Below are positions 19,991 to 27,961 of a stretch of 64,000 nt of DNA, piece by piece. Within the stretch, counting starts at the first letter, position 1. Each line of letters opens with the position of its first letter. Both the position numbers and the translations under genes were made by a program. The stretch lies in assembly GCA_943789355.1 (NCBI GenBank), contig CALSTU010000002.1:186001-250000 (forward strand), read 5' to 3'. The notes under the pieces were generated by a model that saw only the letters and a program-made list of their open reading frames with translations, was not told the DNA's origin and did no database searches. This stretch comes from UBA7430 sp002478765 (GTDB lineage Bacteria > Bacteroidota > Bacteroidia > Flavobacteriales > UBA7430).

Positions 19991-21281
19991 CATCTTCGGT
20001 TGCATTGGCATTAAAGTTAGATGCTGAATCATTTGTACATCCTGAAACAACAGGTGCTTCAGCCGTACAACTTCCGTAAGCTACAACACCTAAAATAATG
20101 TCTTCTTCGGCTACATCTACGAAACGGTCACTGTAGTCACCTGTAACACAAGCACCTTCGATTAAGCCGGTTTTATCTTCAAACCCATCCCAAGTACCAA
20201 ACGAAGGTTGGTTTCTGAATTTATATAAATGTTGTGTATTTTTTGTTAACTCCAGAGTTACACTCCATACGTCTGAACCGTTATCCGTCAACAAGTGACC
20301 GTCTTGACCAAATCCACCACCTGCGATGTATACACCCTCTTCATGGGTATCAACAGCATTCATGTCAACCTGGAAGGTTACACTTACTGTTGGAGAAACA
20401 ACCACTGAAGTACAAACAGTACCGTTACAATCATCAGCAGTAAAATCGTCGTTAATTACACGGTAACTAGATGTGATGTATAAACAACCTGTTTCGTCAG
20501 GAATATCATCACATGATGCATACTCACAAGAAGATTGTCCGTTATCCTTATTCGACTGTGTATTTGCTGCACTGTCAAAGTTTGTTGCGTTTGAATCCGT
20601 ACATCCTAAAACTTCTTGGATACAAGCGGTTCCACCGTAACTTTCACATTGTGCTGCTGTAAAGTCTGAGCGTAATGCTGCATAGTTTGCAGGATACATA
20701 CATCCTTCCGTATCTGGAATATCATCACATGAAAGGTAGTCACATTTCAAGTTACCATGTTCATCGTAAGCTTGGTAAGTAGCCTCAGCAGAAAAGTTAT
20801 CTGCATTTGAATCTACACAACCTTCAACAACCGTTGATTGGTCTAAAGCAAAAGATAAAGCATTAACAAATGCCATTCCATTTGCAGCAAAGGCAGGTGT
20901 AGCACCTCCCACATAGGATGCAGAAACATCATAGAGAGCGCCTCCTTTAGATTTTGCTAAAAAAGTAAGGGCTTCACCAGCTGCCATACCGTTGTCAAGA
21001 TCAACTCCTGAAATTGGGTCGGACTCTGAGGCCCATACGGTAATTTGAAAATTACCATCGGCATCATAGGTTGAAGCACCGGCACACTTAAGTACACCAA
21101 GTGAATCGGTGTAAAATACACCTACCTCATCAACATTTAAATCTCCAGACATTGAACTACCTGAAGTTACTAGTACGGTCATGTTAGACCCGGTGTTCTC
21201 GAATTCAAAAGAAGTCGCGCTCAATTGGCTGGTCGCCAAGAACAACACCATACAACAGAAAAAATGGAATATTTTTCTCAT
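14949..21281 (-). CDS. Giant secreted modular protein A (T9SS cargo), N-terminal 2110 residues
   Basis: ATG at 21281, ten C residues starting three bases upstream, signal peptide (MRKIFHFFCCMVLFLATSQL). Order: NTG head domain (about 25-150; F-E-N-T-G-S-N-M-T-V), Cys loops to about 285, a starch-binding-like domain (about 297-405; V-T-F-Q-V-D-M-N), two beta-sandwich domains (430-575, 607-750), thrombospondin type 3-like calcium loops (774-830; D-R-D-G-D-G-V-I-D), another beta domain, then more beta-sandwich domains separated by Cys loops. The beta-sandwich resembles domains attached to flavobacterial GH16 glucanases, so glycan binding is a reasonable inference. No enzyme domain was found. The frame breaks at about 14973 and continues in three further fragments down to 12062; the full protein would be about 3070 residues. 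Confidence 0.85.
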   Translation of the reverse strand: MRKIFHFFCCMVLFLATSQLSATSFEFENTGSNMTVLVTSGSSMSGDLNVDEVGVFYTDSLGVLKCAGASTYDADGNFQITVWASESDPISGVDLDNGMAAGEALTFLAKSKGGALYDVSASYVGGATPAFAANGMAFVNALSFALDQSTVVEGCVDSNADNFSAEATYQAYDEHGNLKCDYLSCDDIPDTEGCMYPANYAALRSDFTAAQCESYGGTACIQEVLGCTDSNATNFDSAANTQSNKDNGQSSCEYASCDDIPDETGCLYITSSYRVINDDFTADDCNGTVCTSVVVSPTVSVTFQVDMNAVDTHEEGVYIAGGGFGQDGHLLTDNGSDVWSVTLELTKNTQHLYKFRNQPSFGTWDGFEDKTGLIEGACVTGDYSDRFVDVAEEDIILGVVAYGSCTAEAPVVSGCTNDSASNFNANATEDDGSCITLAVSPAPTAAAADVMTIFSSTYTSIDGVDLNPNWGQATQVSSVDVLSYTGLNYQGTAFPAQDVSGYGYLHVDYYVVSSTALNFFLIGDGEKPVALDVSTTGQWVSLEIPLSDYSSVVNLANVSQFKVDGNGDVYFDNLYFGGTPPEVVHGCTSATAINYNADATDDDGSCIASAPAPTAAADGVLSIFGATYGNLDGTDFNPGWGQATQVEVSDVLKYTGLNYQGTVFAAQDVSGYGYIHVDYYTTNATALNFFLIGDGETPVALDVTNTGVWNSVDIPLSDYASAVNLANVHQFKVDGDGDIYFDNWYFGGTPPAVVPGCMDATATNYNANATISDDSCTFDRDGDGVIDSADAFPDDATETADTDGDGTGDNSDDDIDGDGVANADDILPNNADFSDTTAAAFAGTFGGVTLEEGLVYTFPTGAEGWAGFANENANVYPYSFSNGGSISFTAAAVAGDVNVKFMFQNAPHPAHVPEFSTANVLVSGADELSYTVDVPSRPSSESYSSFLFYVVDRDLGVVVKDVIVTETPAPAVVSGCMDVTANNYNAAATESDDSCMYEPVLTSSPVPTDDAGTVLSIFSDAYTNVEGTDFNPNWGQATTVEVSDVLTYTSLNYQGTAFAGAQNVTSYEYLHVDYYTTNSTALNFFLIGNGETSVALDVTNTGVWNSVNIPLSDYAGAVNLSNVIQFKVDGNGDVVFDNLYFGGAAAVVSGCTNPEASNFDSSANEDDGSCIVVTIPASPVPTEDAATVLSVFSDAYTNLEGTDFNPGWGQATQVTQGDILTYKNLNYQGTQFANQNVSAYSYLHVDYYVTESTGLNFFLIGGGETAVALDVTATEQWVSVEIPLTDFTAVNLADVFQFKVDGNGEVSFDNLYFGGKQAAVTGCTNSAASNYDAAATEDDGSCQLPVSGCTDSAATNYDAAATVDDGSCVIAAMPASPVPTEDAGTVLSIFSDAYTNVEGTDFNPNWGQATQVTVDSVLTYTSLNYQGTAFAGAQNVTSYEYLHVDYYTTNSTALNFFLIGNGETSVALDVTNTGVWNSVNIPLSDYAGAVNLSNVIQFKVDGNGDVVFDNLYFGGAAAVVSGCTNPEASNFDSSANEDDGSCIVVTMPASPVPTEDAATVLSVFSDAYTNLEGTDFNPGWGQATQVTQGDILTYKNLNYQGTQFANQNVSAYSYLHVDYYVTESTGLNFFLIGGGETAVALDVTATEQWVSVEIPLTDFTAVNLADVFQFKVDGNGEVSFDNLYFGGKQAAVTGCTNSAASNYDAAANEDDGSCIVATVPDAPVPTEDAASVLSVFGATYGNLEGTDFNPGWGQATTVEVSDVLTYTGLNYQGTVFAAQDVSGYGYIHVDYYTTNATALNFFLIGDGETPVALDVTNTGVWNSVDIPLSDYASVVNLANVHQFKVDGNGDVIFGNLYFGGTPPTVSGCTDATALNYNAAATESDDSCTYPDPCADLVYHFNIKAEAASAMYLKVQRTGANTVDVSAVSATNDPMDLLAIHALPAGAEVSETVIVDGTATVTLTWADVAPATSTFEVHWSKVTMGGNWLLRTGDQPEINTANACGEALKGCTDAAATNYWAAATEDDGSCQLPVSGCTDSAATNYDAAATVDDGSCVIAAMPASPVPTEDAGTVLSIFSDAYTNVEGTDFNPNWGQATQVTVDSCIDLHKS

Positions 21282-21284
21282 CTA

Positions 21285-21294
21285 GGGGGGGGGG
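21285..21294 (-). repeat. Homopolymer C10 tract in the leader of gene A
   Basis: Ten consecutive C on the coding strand, three bases (TAG) upstream of the ATG, preceded by AACTAAA. The same preceding heptamer and tract length occur upstream of gene E. The tract sits where a ribosome-binding region would be. Confidence 0.9.
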
Positions 21295-21324
21295 TTTAGT
21301 TAAAAATTTAATTCATGTAATCCT

Positions 21325-21355
21325 CAAATATACATTTTTTATAGTTTGAATCAAA
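21325..21355 (-). promoter_or_regulatory. Promoter of gene A, TTTG-N19-TATATTTG
   Basis: On the minus strand TTTG (21352-21355) is separated by 19 bp from TATATTTG (21325-21332). This agrees with the Bacteroidota consensus TTTG / TAnnTTTG in both boxes and in spacing. It lies 30 bp upstream of the C10 tract, so the mRNA leader would contain the tract. Confidence 0.75.
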
Positions 21356-21367
21356 TTTATTTTTACC

Positions 21368-21407
21368 AACAAAAAGGGGCGATGTGTTCACATCGCCCCT
21401 TTTTGTT
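21368..21407 (-). terminator. Rho-independent terminator of gene B
   Basis: Perfect 19-bp inverted repeat (21368-21386 and 21389-21407) with core GGGGCGATGTG, a two-base apparent loop and a T run on the minus strand, 23 bp after the stop of gene B and upstream of the gene A promoter. A and B are therefore likely separate transcription units. Confidence 0.9.
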
Positions 21408-21430
21408 AAGAGAAGTTTCTAAATATTGTA

Positions 21431-24070
21431 TTATTTGACGAGTAATTTTTCTGTCGTTCCGTCGCTGTATAAATACAACAAGACTTCACCTTTAAACTGA
21501 CTCGATGGGTCAACCTCTTGACCAAGCATGTTCACAACCTTTACCAAAGTACGTGTATCATTTGGATGATTTAAAACAGGTAAATCATGTACCCAAGCTG
21601 GTACTCTAGGACTTAACTCAATCCGCTGTCCTCTTACGTCAGGGAATGTATAATCAAGAACGGAACTGCTCATTCGAATTTGATAACCCTGACCCGGGAT
21701 GTAATTACCAATACCGTTAAAACCGTACTCCGGCCAATAAACCTTAGCATCGTTATTTTTAACAATTTGAAGATCACTAAGTACAGAAGCCATCGTAGCT
21801 GTAACATCTTGCTCATAAGGTAAAGTATATCCGATGATGTTCCAGCCCTCCAAAAGGTCAACTACAATCGGCTCACATGAACCTCCTCCCCCATCTCCAG
21901 AAGCATTATCTAACTGGGTGTTTAAATTCTCTATCTGATTATTTGCTGCATCCAACAAAGCTTGGACCGCATCTACATCAGATTGCGTTACGCCGTCATC
22001 AGCACCCTGATTTGCAAGAGCAATGGCAAGATCCGCATTGGCAACATCCAACAAAGCCTGAACCGCATCTACATCAGATTGCGTTACGCCGTCATCAGCA
22101 CCTTGACTTGCAAGAGCAATGGCAAGATCCGCATTGGCAACATCTAACAAAGCTTGAACGGCATCTACGTCGGATTGCGTTACGCCGTCATCAGCACCCT
22201 GATTTGCAAGAGCAATGGCCAAATCTGCATTGGCAACATCCAACAAAGCTTGAACCGCATCCACATCGGATTGCGTTACGCCATCGTCACCACCAGAAGT
22301 CAAACAATTTTCATACGCATCTTTCCAAGAAATGCAAGATCCATTATCATCGGTAGCTGACTCATCATAATTGGAGGCAGAAGCATTGGTACATCCCCCA
22401 ACTTCAAGTTCGTCACAAACTAAATCGCCGTCAACATCGTTCAGGCAAGAACCGGAACAAGAATAATAATTTTCAGGATAGGTACAGTTGTTGTCGTTCG
22501 TATTGGCCGCACCGTCATAATTACAAGCTAAGTCATCGGTACAACCGAGCTTTTCTTCGGTACATGCATAGGTGAAATCGAAACTTGTAATGAATGACAA
22601 ACCGTTATCGGCGAACATATCCTCACTTGCTGCACGAAATTCAGCAGTAACCGAAAGGAGATCATCTCCAGATTGCACCAAGAATAAAAACGGATTGCCA
22701 GGACTTAGCCCATCCACTTGAGGCGTCGTCGTATCATCACCATAGGCCACAATTTGCATGTTTTCGCCGGTCCATGCAGACGAACCCGCACAAACGGCCG
22801 AGCCATTTTCTGAAACAAAAAAGACTCCAACAAGATCCCCAACATTCAACTGGCTTGTTGCAGAGCCGGGAATCATTACCGTATGGTTAGAACCCGTATT
22901 TGACGTTTCAAAACTGATTTTACAATCCGCAGGGATTATGTCGTACTCACAAGATCCATCATTGCTGTTTGCATCAGAACTAAAGTTCTCGGCATTTACA
23001 TCATTACATCCCAAAACGACAAGAATTGAACACGAATTGTCATCAACGTTTGCTTCTGCATTGTATTCTAAATAATTAGAATTTGTACAACCCGAAACAA
23101 TCAAATTAAGGCAAGAGCCGTCGTCAACATTAACCGTTGCGTCGTACTCAAGGTAAGAAGCATTCGTACACCCACCAACAGCAAGCGTATTGCATGAGTT
23201 GTCATCAATCGTAGCTTGTGGATTGTATTCAATGTAATCATCGTTTGTACAACCTTCAACGTCTACAGCACAAGATATTGGAGCAAAACTTAAAGATGTT
23301 ACGTATGAAATTCCGTTTAAAGAAAAGGCCTCATAGGGACCTGGAGATATCTCATACTGATTGCCGTTTGTGTCTTGAAATTTCCATAAAATAACATCTC
23401 CATCATTAAAACCATCCTTTTCAGTAGTGGTAGCGTCGTTAGCCATTGCAGATATCTGAACTTGACCTCCATTGAACTCTTCATAACCCGCACAAGTCAA
23501 CTCGCCATCCGTTTCAAAGTAAACAGCAATTAAGCCGTCGCCAAGAGGAAGTAGGTCTTCAACGGCATTAGGTGTCACAAACAATGTCATGTTGGACCCT
23601 GTATTTACATAATCTACATCCAATGCAGGACATACGTCACCACAATCTCTGGGCTGAGTAGTAGCAGATGTAATATAAGTTATCCCGTTGATTGCAAAAT
23701 TTTCAGCAGGATTTAAATTAAGGGTATGATAAGACCCATCGGTTGTTTTGTAAAACCAGAAAATTTCATCACCACTAGCAAAACCGTCTTTCTCGGGGGT
23801 TGTTGAATCATCGGCCATAACAGCCAATTGAATTGGAGCAGCAGTAAAAGCTTCCGAAACTCCACATCTATAGGATGAATTTTCATCTTTGAAAAAAGCG
23901 CCTATGAGGCCTTCACCTAGCTCAGAGTGAATAGCTTGGGATGCCGATGGTGTGAAAAAAACCGTCATGTTAGTTCCGGTATTGATGTATGTGAAATCAA
24001 AATCACATTGCGCTTGAAGGCTTTGAAAAGTGATCAAGCATGTCGTAACTAAAAAAAATAAATTCTTCAT
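21431..24070 (-). CDS. Giant secreted modular protein B (T9SS cargo), intact
   Basis: The frame is open from 24109, but the ATG at 24070 begins a signal peptide (MKNLFFLVTTCLITFQSLQA) and is preceded by the CCCCC tract as in the paralogs, giving 879 residues. Order: two NTG head domains (about 25-150, 155-280; Y-I-N-T-G-T-N-M-T-V), four Cys loops, a third NTG domain (about 395-515), further Cys loops with a calcium-type D-V-D-G-D-L-V-C-D segment, four exact 32-residue stalk repeats (about 587-705), the G-W-N-I-I-G-Y module from about 727, and a compact T9SS-like tail ending Y-S-D-G-T-T-E-K-L-L-V-K. No enzymatic domain is visible. Together with C, it is one of the two paralogs without frame disruption. 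Confidence 0.85.
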   Translation of the reverse strand: MKNLFFLVTTCLITFQSLQAQCDFDFTYINTGTNMTVFFTPSASQAIHSELGEGLIGAFFKDENSSYRCGVSEAFTAAPIQLAVMADDSTTPEKDGFASGDEIFWFYKTTDGSYHTLNLNPAENFAINGITYITSATTQPRDCGDVCPALDVDYVNTGSNMTLFVTPNAVEDLLPLGDGLIAVYFETDGELTCAGYEEFNGGQVQISAMANDATTTEKDGFNDGDVILWKFQDTNGNQYEISPGPYEAFSLNGISYVTSLSFAPISCAVDVEGCTNDDYIEYNPQATIDDNSCNTLAVGGCTNASYLEYDATVNVDDGSCLNLIVSGCTNSNYLEYNAEANVDDNSCSILVVLGCNDVNAENFSSDANSNDGSCEYDIIPADCKISFETSNTGSNHTVMIPGSATSQLNVGDLVGVFFVSENGSAVCAGSSAWTGENMQIVAYGDDTTTPQVDGLSPGNPFLFLVQSGDDLLSVTAEFRAASEDMFADNGLSFITSFDFTYACTEEKLGCTDDLACNYDGAANTNDNNCTYPENYYSCSGSCLNDVDGDLVCDELEVGGCTNASASNYDESATDDNGSCISWKDAYENCLTSGGDDGVTQSDVDAVQALLDVANADLAIALANQGADDGVTQSDVDAVQALLDVANADLAIALASQGADDGVTQSDVDAVQALLDVANADLAIALANQGADDGVTQSDVDAVQALLDAANNQIENLNTQLDNASGDGGGGSCEPIVVDLLEGWNIIGYTLPYEQDVTATMASVLSDLQIVKNNDAKVYWPEYGFNGIGNYIPGQGYQIRMSSSVLDYTFPDVRGQRIELSPRVPAWVHDLPVLNHPNDTRTLVKVVNMLGQEVDPSSQFKGEVLLYLYSDGTTEKLLVK
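21955..22310 (-). repeat. 96-bp tandem repeats encoding the stalk of protein B
   Basis: The marker GATTGCGTTACG starts at 21981, 22077, 22173 and 22269, a strict 96-bp period. Each unit encodes 32 residues beginning D-D-G-V-T-Q-S-D-V-D-A-V-Q-A-L-L. The unit shares D-D-G-V-x-Q-x-D-V-D-A with the stalk of protein A. Confidence 0.92.
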
Positions 24071-24073
24071 TGT

Positions 24074-24078
24074 GGGGG
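24074..24078 (-). repeat. Short C5 tract in the leader of gene B
   Basis: Five C on the coding strand (GACCCCCACAATG), three bases upstream of the ATG, in the same place as the C10 tracts of A, C and E. On its own this length is unremarkable; the position is what is conserved. Confidence 0.6.
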
Positions 24079-24293
24079 TCTTAAAGTTTAGTAGACAAAA
24101 AGAAGTCAAAAATCAATTTTCTTTCTAGTCCTGTGCTAACATACAAAAGTGAGTTCGTAATGAGTATAAAAAATTATGTAATTTATCCCGTTTGGGTAAT
24201 ACAAGTCAACCGTAAATGTTTTGAAAAATCGTGTATCTAATTGCTACAATCTATATAAATGAGCTCAAAAATAAGAACTGATGTACTTTAGAG

Positions 24294-24347
24294 ATAATTA
24301 CATTATAAAAAAAGAGGCAAAAGCCTCTTTTTTTATAATGTAATTAT
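24294..24347 (-). terminator. Rho-independent terminator of gene C with a 25-bp perfect stem
   Basis: Arms 24294-24318 and 24323-24347 are perfectly complementary over 25 bp around an AAAA/TTTT loop, with core AGAGGC and a T run on the minus strand, 9 bp after the stop of gene C. Together with the leader of B it fills the 285-bp gap between B and C, where I saw no gene. Confidence 0.9.
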
Positions 24348-24355
24348 ATGCAATG

Positions 24356-27300
24356 TTATTTAACAATTTTCTCTACAGATCCGTCCGAATATAAATACAA
24401 TAAGACATCACCTTTAAAGACTTCGTTCGGATCTACTTGCTGACCCAACATATTAACGGTACTTACTAGAGATCGAATATCATTCGGATGTTCTGGGATT
24501 ACTAAATCCTCAACCCAAGCAGGTACTTGAGGACTTACCTCCAAACGTTGACCCGGTATGTATGGGAAGGTGTAATCATCATGAGCTTCATACATTCGGA
24601 CTTGATACCCTTGCCCTGGCTCCAGAGTTCCCAAGCTGTTGAATCCGAATTCTGGCCAATAAACCTTAGCAGCATTGTTTTTTATCAAGTGAAGGTTTGC
24701 TCCCATAATTTCTAAGGAAGCTGCAGCATTCATAGATTCTTGTAATGGGAAACCAATCATGTTCCATCCTTTGGCTAAATCCACATACAGTGGCGCTGAA
24801 TGGTAATTCAGGTTTTCTGTTAAATCGGCTTTATCCGCTTCTAAACCAGCAATAACCACCTCTAGTGCTAAGCTATCTGATTGAAGACTCGCAATGTCGT
24901 CTTCAAACTGAGTGCTGTCTGCTTGAAGACTTAAAACGTCATTTTCAAGTCCAGAAATCTCAAGCTCTAAAGCAGTACTGTCTGCAACAAGAATGGCAAT
25001 ATCATTTTGGAATCCAGAGGTTAAGGTAGAAATCTGAGTTTCATAGCTAAATACCATATTTGCACTGTCTAACTGAAAGTTTTCTATAGTTAGTTGCAAT
25101 AAATCTGCTGCTGCATCTGCAGCATTTGCTGCATCATCATTTAAGCCATCTACAACAGCATCATGAGCTGTATTCAAAGCTAAAATCTCAGCATTGTGTG
25201 CGCTGATTAAATTAGCAATTTGATCTAATTTTTGAGCAATAGTTGCTTCCAAGTCCGTACTGTCTGACTTTAATTCAGAAACATAATTTTCAAGTTCATC
25301 TACATCTGCTTCAAATTGTGTACTGTCTGATTGTAAAGCAGCAACATGAGCTTCAAAATCTGTACTGTCAGACTGTAAGTTAGCCACATGACTTTCAAGC
25401 CCTGCAACTTCTAGTTCCAATGCTAAACTGTCAGCTTGTAAGCTTGCTATGTCAGCTTCAAACTGAGTGCTGTCGGCTTGTAATTCTGAAACATGAGTCT
25501 CAAGACCAGCCACTTCAGCCTCTAGGGCCAAACTATCAGCAACCAAATTCGCAACCGCAAGATCCCATTCTGCATGAACGTAGTTTAATGAGTCCGTTAG
25601 ACTCGTATTTAAATCAAATAATTGTCCTTGGTAATCAAGTACTACACTATCGTAATCCGCCTGCATGTTGATTACGGTCGTGTTGTATTTGTTGTTAAGA
25701 TTTAACAAACTGGTCGTTAAGGTGTCAATCTGATAATTTGCATCAACCAACAGACTGTCCGTATTTATATGTAAATCACTCCAAAGCGTAGAACAAGAGC
25801 CATCATCAACCAAGACCGCTGAATGGTACTCCTGATAGGCAAGGTCCGTACATCCGAATGTAGGATCAACCAGCCAATCTGAAATTACATAAGTAGCATT
25901 TACCATGTAAGCGTTATCACCTCTTGAGTAAGTAGGGAATAAATTAATATTTTCTCCCGAGGAAGCATCATAAGCCATCCATAGAATCTGGTCACCAGCA
26001 GCAAAACCGTCTTTGGTATCCGTACTTACATCGTCTCCCCAAACCACAATCAATTGGTTGGTTGCATCGGTATCCCAAATCAACAATCCTCCACAAACGA
26101 GAGCACCATTAGATTCATAAAAAGCACCTACATAGTCTCCATTATCAAGGCTCAAATCGCCAGTAACTGCTATGGTCGCATTGTTACCGGTAATATTTAA
26201 TCCTCCCGGATCACTTGGCCAAGCGCCGTTGAAAGAAACATATTCACAAGACTCATCATCTACATTGGCAGAACCATTGTAGTTAAGAGCTGAAGCATCC
26301 GTACAACCGAGTACGACAAGCTCACAAGAATCATCATCTACATTGGCTGCCGCATTATAATTTGCAGCGGTATTGTCGGTACATCCAACAACAATAGCCT
26401 GACAAGAACCGTCATTGATGTTGGCATCAGAATTAAAATTAAAAGCAGTATTATCCGTACAACCTTCAATCAAACAAGATCCGTTGTCTGTATTGGCAGA
26501 AGCGTTGTGATTTGTAGCTGATAGGTTTGTACATCCCAAAACAACATCCACACAAGAACCGTCATCATCGGTTGCATTTCCATTGTAATTGAAAGCGGTT
26601 GGATCGATACATCCTGAAACCTCAAATTCGTCACAAATACCATCGTTATCTGCGTCGTTTATACATTTCTCTTCACAATTCAACCAAGTTTGAGATGGAT
26701 AGGAACAGAAGCCTGCATCGGTAGCATTTTCATCGTAATTACATGCTTGAGGCTCCATACAACCTAAAACTTCAAAACCATCACAAACACCATCGCTGTC
26801 TGTATCAATTAAACAAACATCATTACAATCGTAACCCGTCTGGTTAAAATAACAAGAACCGTCGTCGTTATTTGCTTGTACATCGTAATTACAAGCATTT
26901 GAATTGGTACAACCTAAATATTCACAAGCACCTGCAACATTTGCTTGTGCATTGTAGTTATTGGCTGCTGAATCCATACATCCGGTTAGCGTACATGAAC
27001 CATCATCTTCGTTTGCACTTGAATCGTAATTATCTGCCCATTCACTTGTACATCCTTCTACTACGGTAACACCACAAGTGCGTACCACACTAGTTAACGA
27101 TGTTACAACATGGGTACCATCAGGAGCATAAGGTATTTGTTCTGTACTGATCGAATAGATCGTATTTCCATCGACAAGTTCTAAGGTGATGTTAGAACCT
27201 GTTACGGCACCATCAACATCACTGGTAGAAGTATCATCTCCCCAAATGGCCAAAGCAGTCTGTGAAATACCAAAAACAGCTACAGAACCAACAAGCACAC

Positions 27301-27862
27301 CTCCTGAACTCGCTGCAATGTATGCAGACTCATCAACCACTGTTAAATCATCAAAAAAAGCAATGGTTAACATAAGTGTCATGTTATTACCCGTGTTCCC
27401 AACAAAAATTCCTGGATAATCACAATTGCCATCTTGAACATCGGTTGAACATAAATCTGGGCTTCCGTCGCTACTCTGAACAGACATTCCACCTGCTGAA
27501 TACATGATAGGACTCGGTGCTGTTAATGCGTATAGTTTTGCACCATCAACAAGCTGAAGGGTAATGGAAGCTCCTGAAGCGGCTCCATCAACATCTGTGG
27601 TTGAAGAATCGTCGCCCCACACAGCAAGTGTGGTTTGGGTAAGGCCGAAAACAGGTTCTGAACCAACAATCAATCCTTCAGGTGTTGAAGCTACAATGTA
27701 TGCATCTTCATTTTCAAGAGTCAATGTTGAAAGAAAACTACCCGTCAACATAACCGTCATGTTATTTCCTGTATTTCCGGTAAAAGGTTGTGGAATAACG
27801 CACTCGGCATAAGTAAATGTGCTTGAAATAAGCACACAAAGAGTTATTAGTAACTTTTTCAT
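24356..27862 (-). CDS. Giant secreted modular protein C (T9SS cargo) with coiled-coil stalk, intact
   Basis: 1168 residues, ATG directly abutting a C10 tract, signal peptide (MKKLLITLCVLISSTFTYA). Two NTG head domains (about 20-140 and 150-265; G-N-T-G-N-N-M-T-V/L) are followed by about nine Cys loops, two with calcium-type inserts (D-T-D-S-D-G-V-C-D, D-A-D-N-D-G-I-C-D). A third NTG-like domain (about 545-664) and one more loop come next. A long coiled coil occupies about 690-1010, built on repeats such as L-Q-A-D-S-T-Q-F-E-A-D-I-A-S-L. The G-W-N-M-I-G-F module and compact T9SS-like tail (H-P-N-D-I-R-S-L-V ... S-V-E-K-I-V-K) end the protein. The coiled coil suggests an oligomeric rod; the surface location is inferred from the tail. 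Confidence 0.87.
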   Translation of the reverse strand: MKKLLITLCVLISSTFTYAECVIPQPFTGNTGNNMTVMLTGSFLSTLTLENEDAYIVASTPEGLIVGSEPVFGLTQTTLAVWGDDSSTTDVDGAASGASITLQLVDGAKLYALTAPSPIMYSAGGMSVQSSDGSPDLCSTDVQDGNCDYPGIFVGNTGNNMTLMLTIAFFDDLTVVDESAYIAASSGGVLVGSVAVFGISQTALAIWGDDTSTSDVDGAVTGSNITLELVDGNTIYSISTEQIPYAPDGTHVVTSLTSVVRTCGVTVVEGCTSEWADNYDSSANEDDGSCTLTGCMDSAANNYNAQANVAGACEYLGCTNSNACNYDVQANNDDGSCYFNQTGYDCNDVCLIDTDSDGVCDGFEVLGCMEPQACNYDENATDAGFCSYPSQTWLNCEEKCINDADNDGICDEFEVSGCIDPTAFNYNGNATDDDGSCVDVVLGCTNLSATNHNASANTDNGSCLIEGCTDNTAFNFNSDANINDGSCQAIVVGCTDNTAANYNAAANVDDDSCELVVLGCTDASALNYNGSANVDDESCEYVSFNGAWPSDPGGLNITGNNATIAVTGDLSLDNGDYVGAFYESNGALVCGGLLIWDTDATNQLIVVWGDDVSTDTKDGFAAGDQILWMAYDASSGENINLFPTYSRGDNAYMVNATYVISDWLVDPTFGCTDLAYQEYHSAVLVDDGSCSTLWSDLHINTDSLLVDANYQIDTLTTSLLNLNNKYNTTVINMQADYDSVVLDYQGQLFDLNTSLTDSLNYVHAEWDLAVANLVADSLALEAEVAGLETHVSELQADSTQFEADIASLQADSLALELEVAGLESHVANLQSDSTDFEAHVAALQSDSTQFEADVDELENYVSELKSDSTDLEATIAQKLDQIANLISAHNAEILALNTAHDAVVDGLNDDAANAADAAADLLQLTIENFQLDSANMVFSYETQISTLTSGFQNDIAILVADSTALELEISGLENDVLSLQADSTQFEDDIASLQSDSLALEVVIAGLEADKADLTENLNYHSAPLYVDLAKGWNMIGFPLQESMNAAASLEIMGANLHLIKNNAAKVYWPEFGFNSLGTLEPGQGYQVRMYEAHDDYTFPYIPGQRLEVSPQVPAWVEDLVIPEHPNDIRSLVSTVNMLGQQVDPNEVFKGDVLLYLYSDGSVEKIVK

Positions 27863-27872
27863 GGGGGGGGGG
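27863..27872 (-). repeat. Homopolymer C10 tract directly abutting the start codon of gene C
   Basis: Ten C on the coding strand immediately before ATG, preceded by AACAGA. There is no spacer between tract and start codon. Confidence 0.9.
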
Positions 27873-27908
27873 TCTGTTACTGATTTAAAAATTTCAAATT
27901 AATCCTCA

Positions 27909-27940
27909 TAAACATACAAAAAAAAAAAACGATCACCAAA
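27909..27940 (-). promoter_or_regulatory. Promoter of gene C, TTTG-N20-TATGTTTA
   Basis: TTTG (27937-27940) and TATGTTTA (27909-27916, one mismatch to TAnnTTTG) are 20 bp apart. The downstream TGAGGATTA is shared with the leader of gene A. The -33 box lies only 22 bp from the stop of gene D, leaving no room for a D tail or terminator. Confidence 0.55.
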
Positions 27941-27961
27941 CTACTTGAAATGAACAGCCAA

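Noticed and set aside
21955..22310. Regular 96-bp (also 105, 129 and 132-bp) direct repeats considered as a CRISPR array
   Set aside because: The whole period is conserved, there are no unique spacers, the repeats are in frame with the surrounding gene, and no cas genes are present.
21877..22356. Plus-strand ORF of 159 codons with repeated HPTKPEPH-like units, and many other plus-strand ORFs inside A-E
   Set aside because: They are antisense shadows of repeated coding DNA on the minus strand and have no start signals or own promoters.
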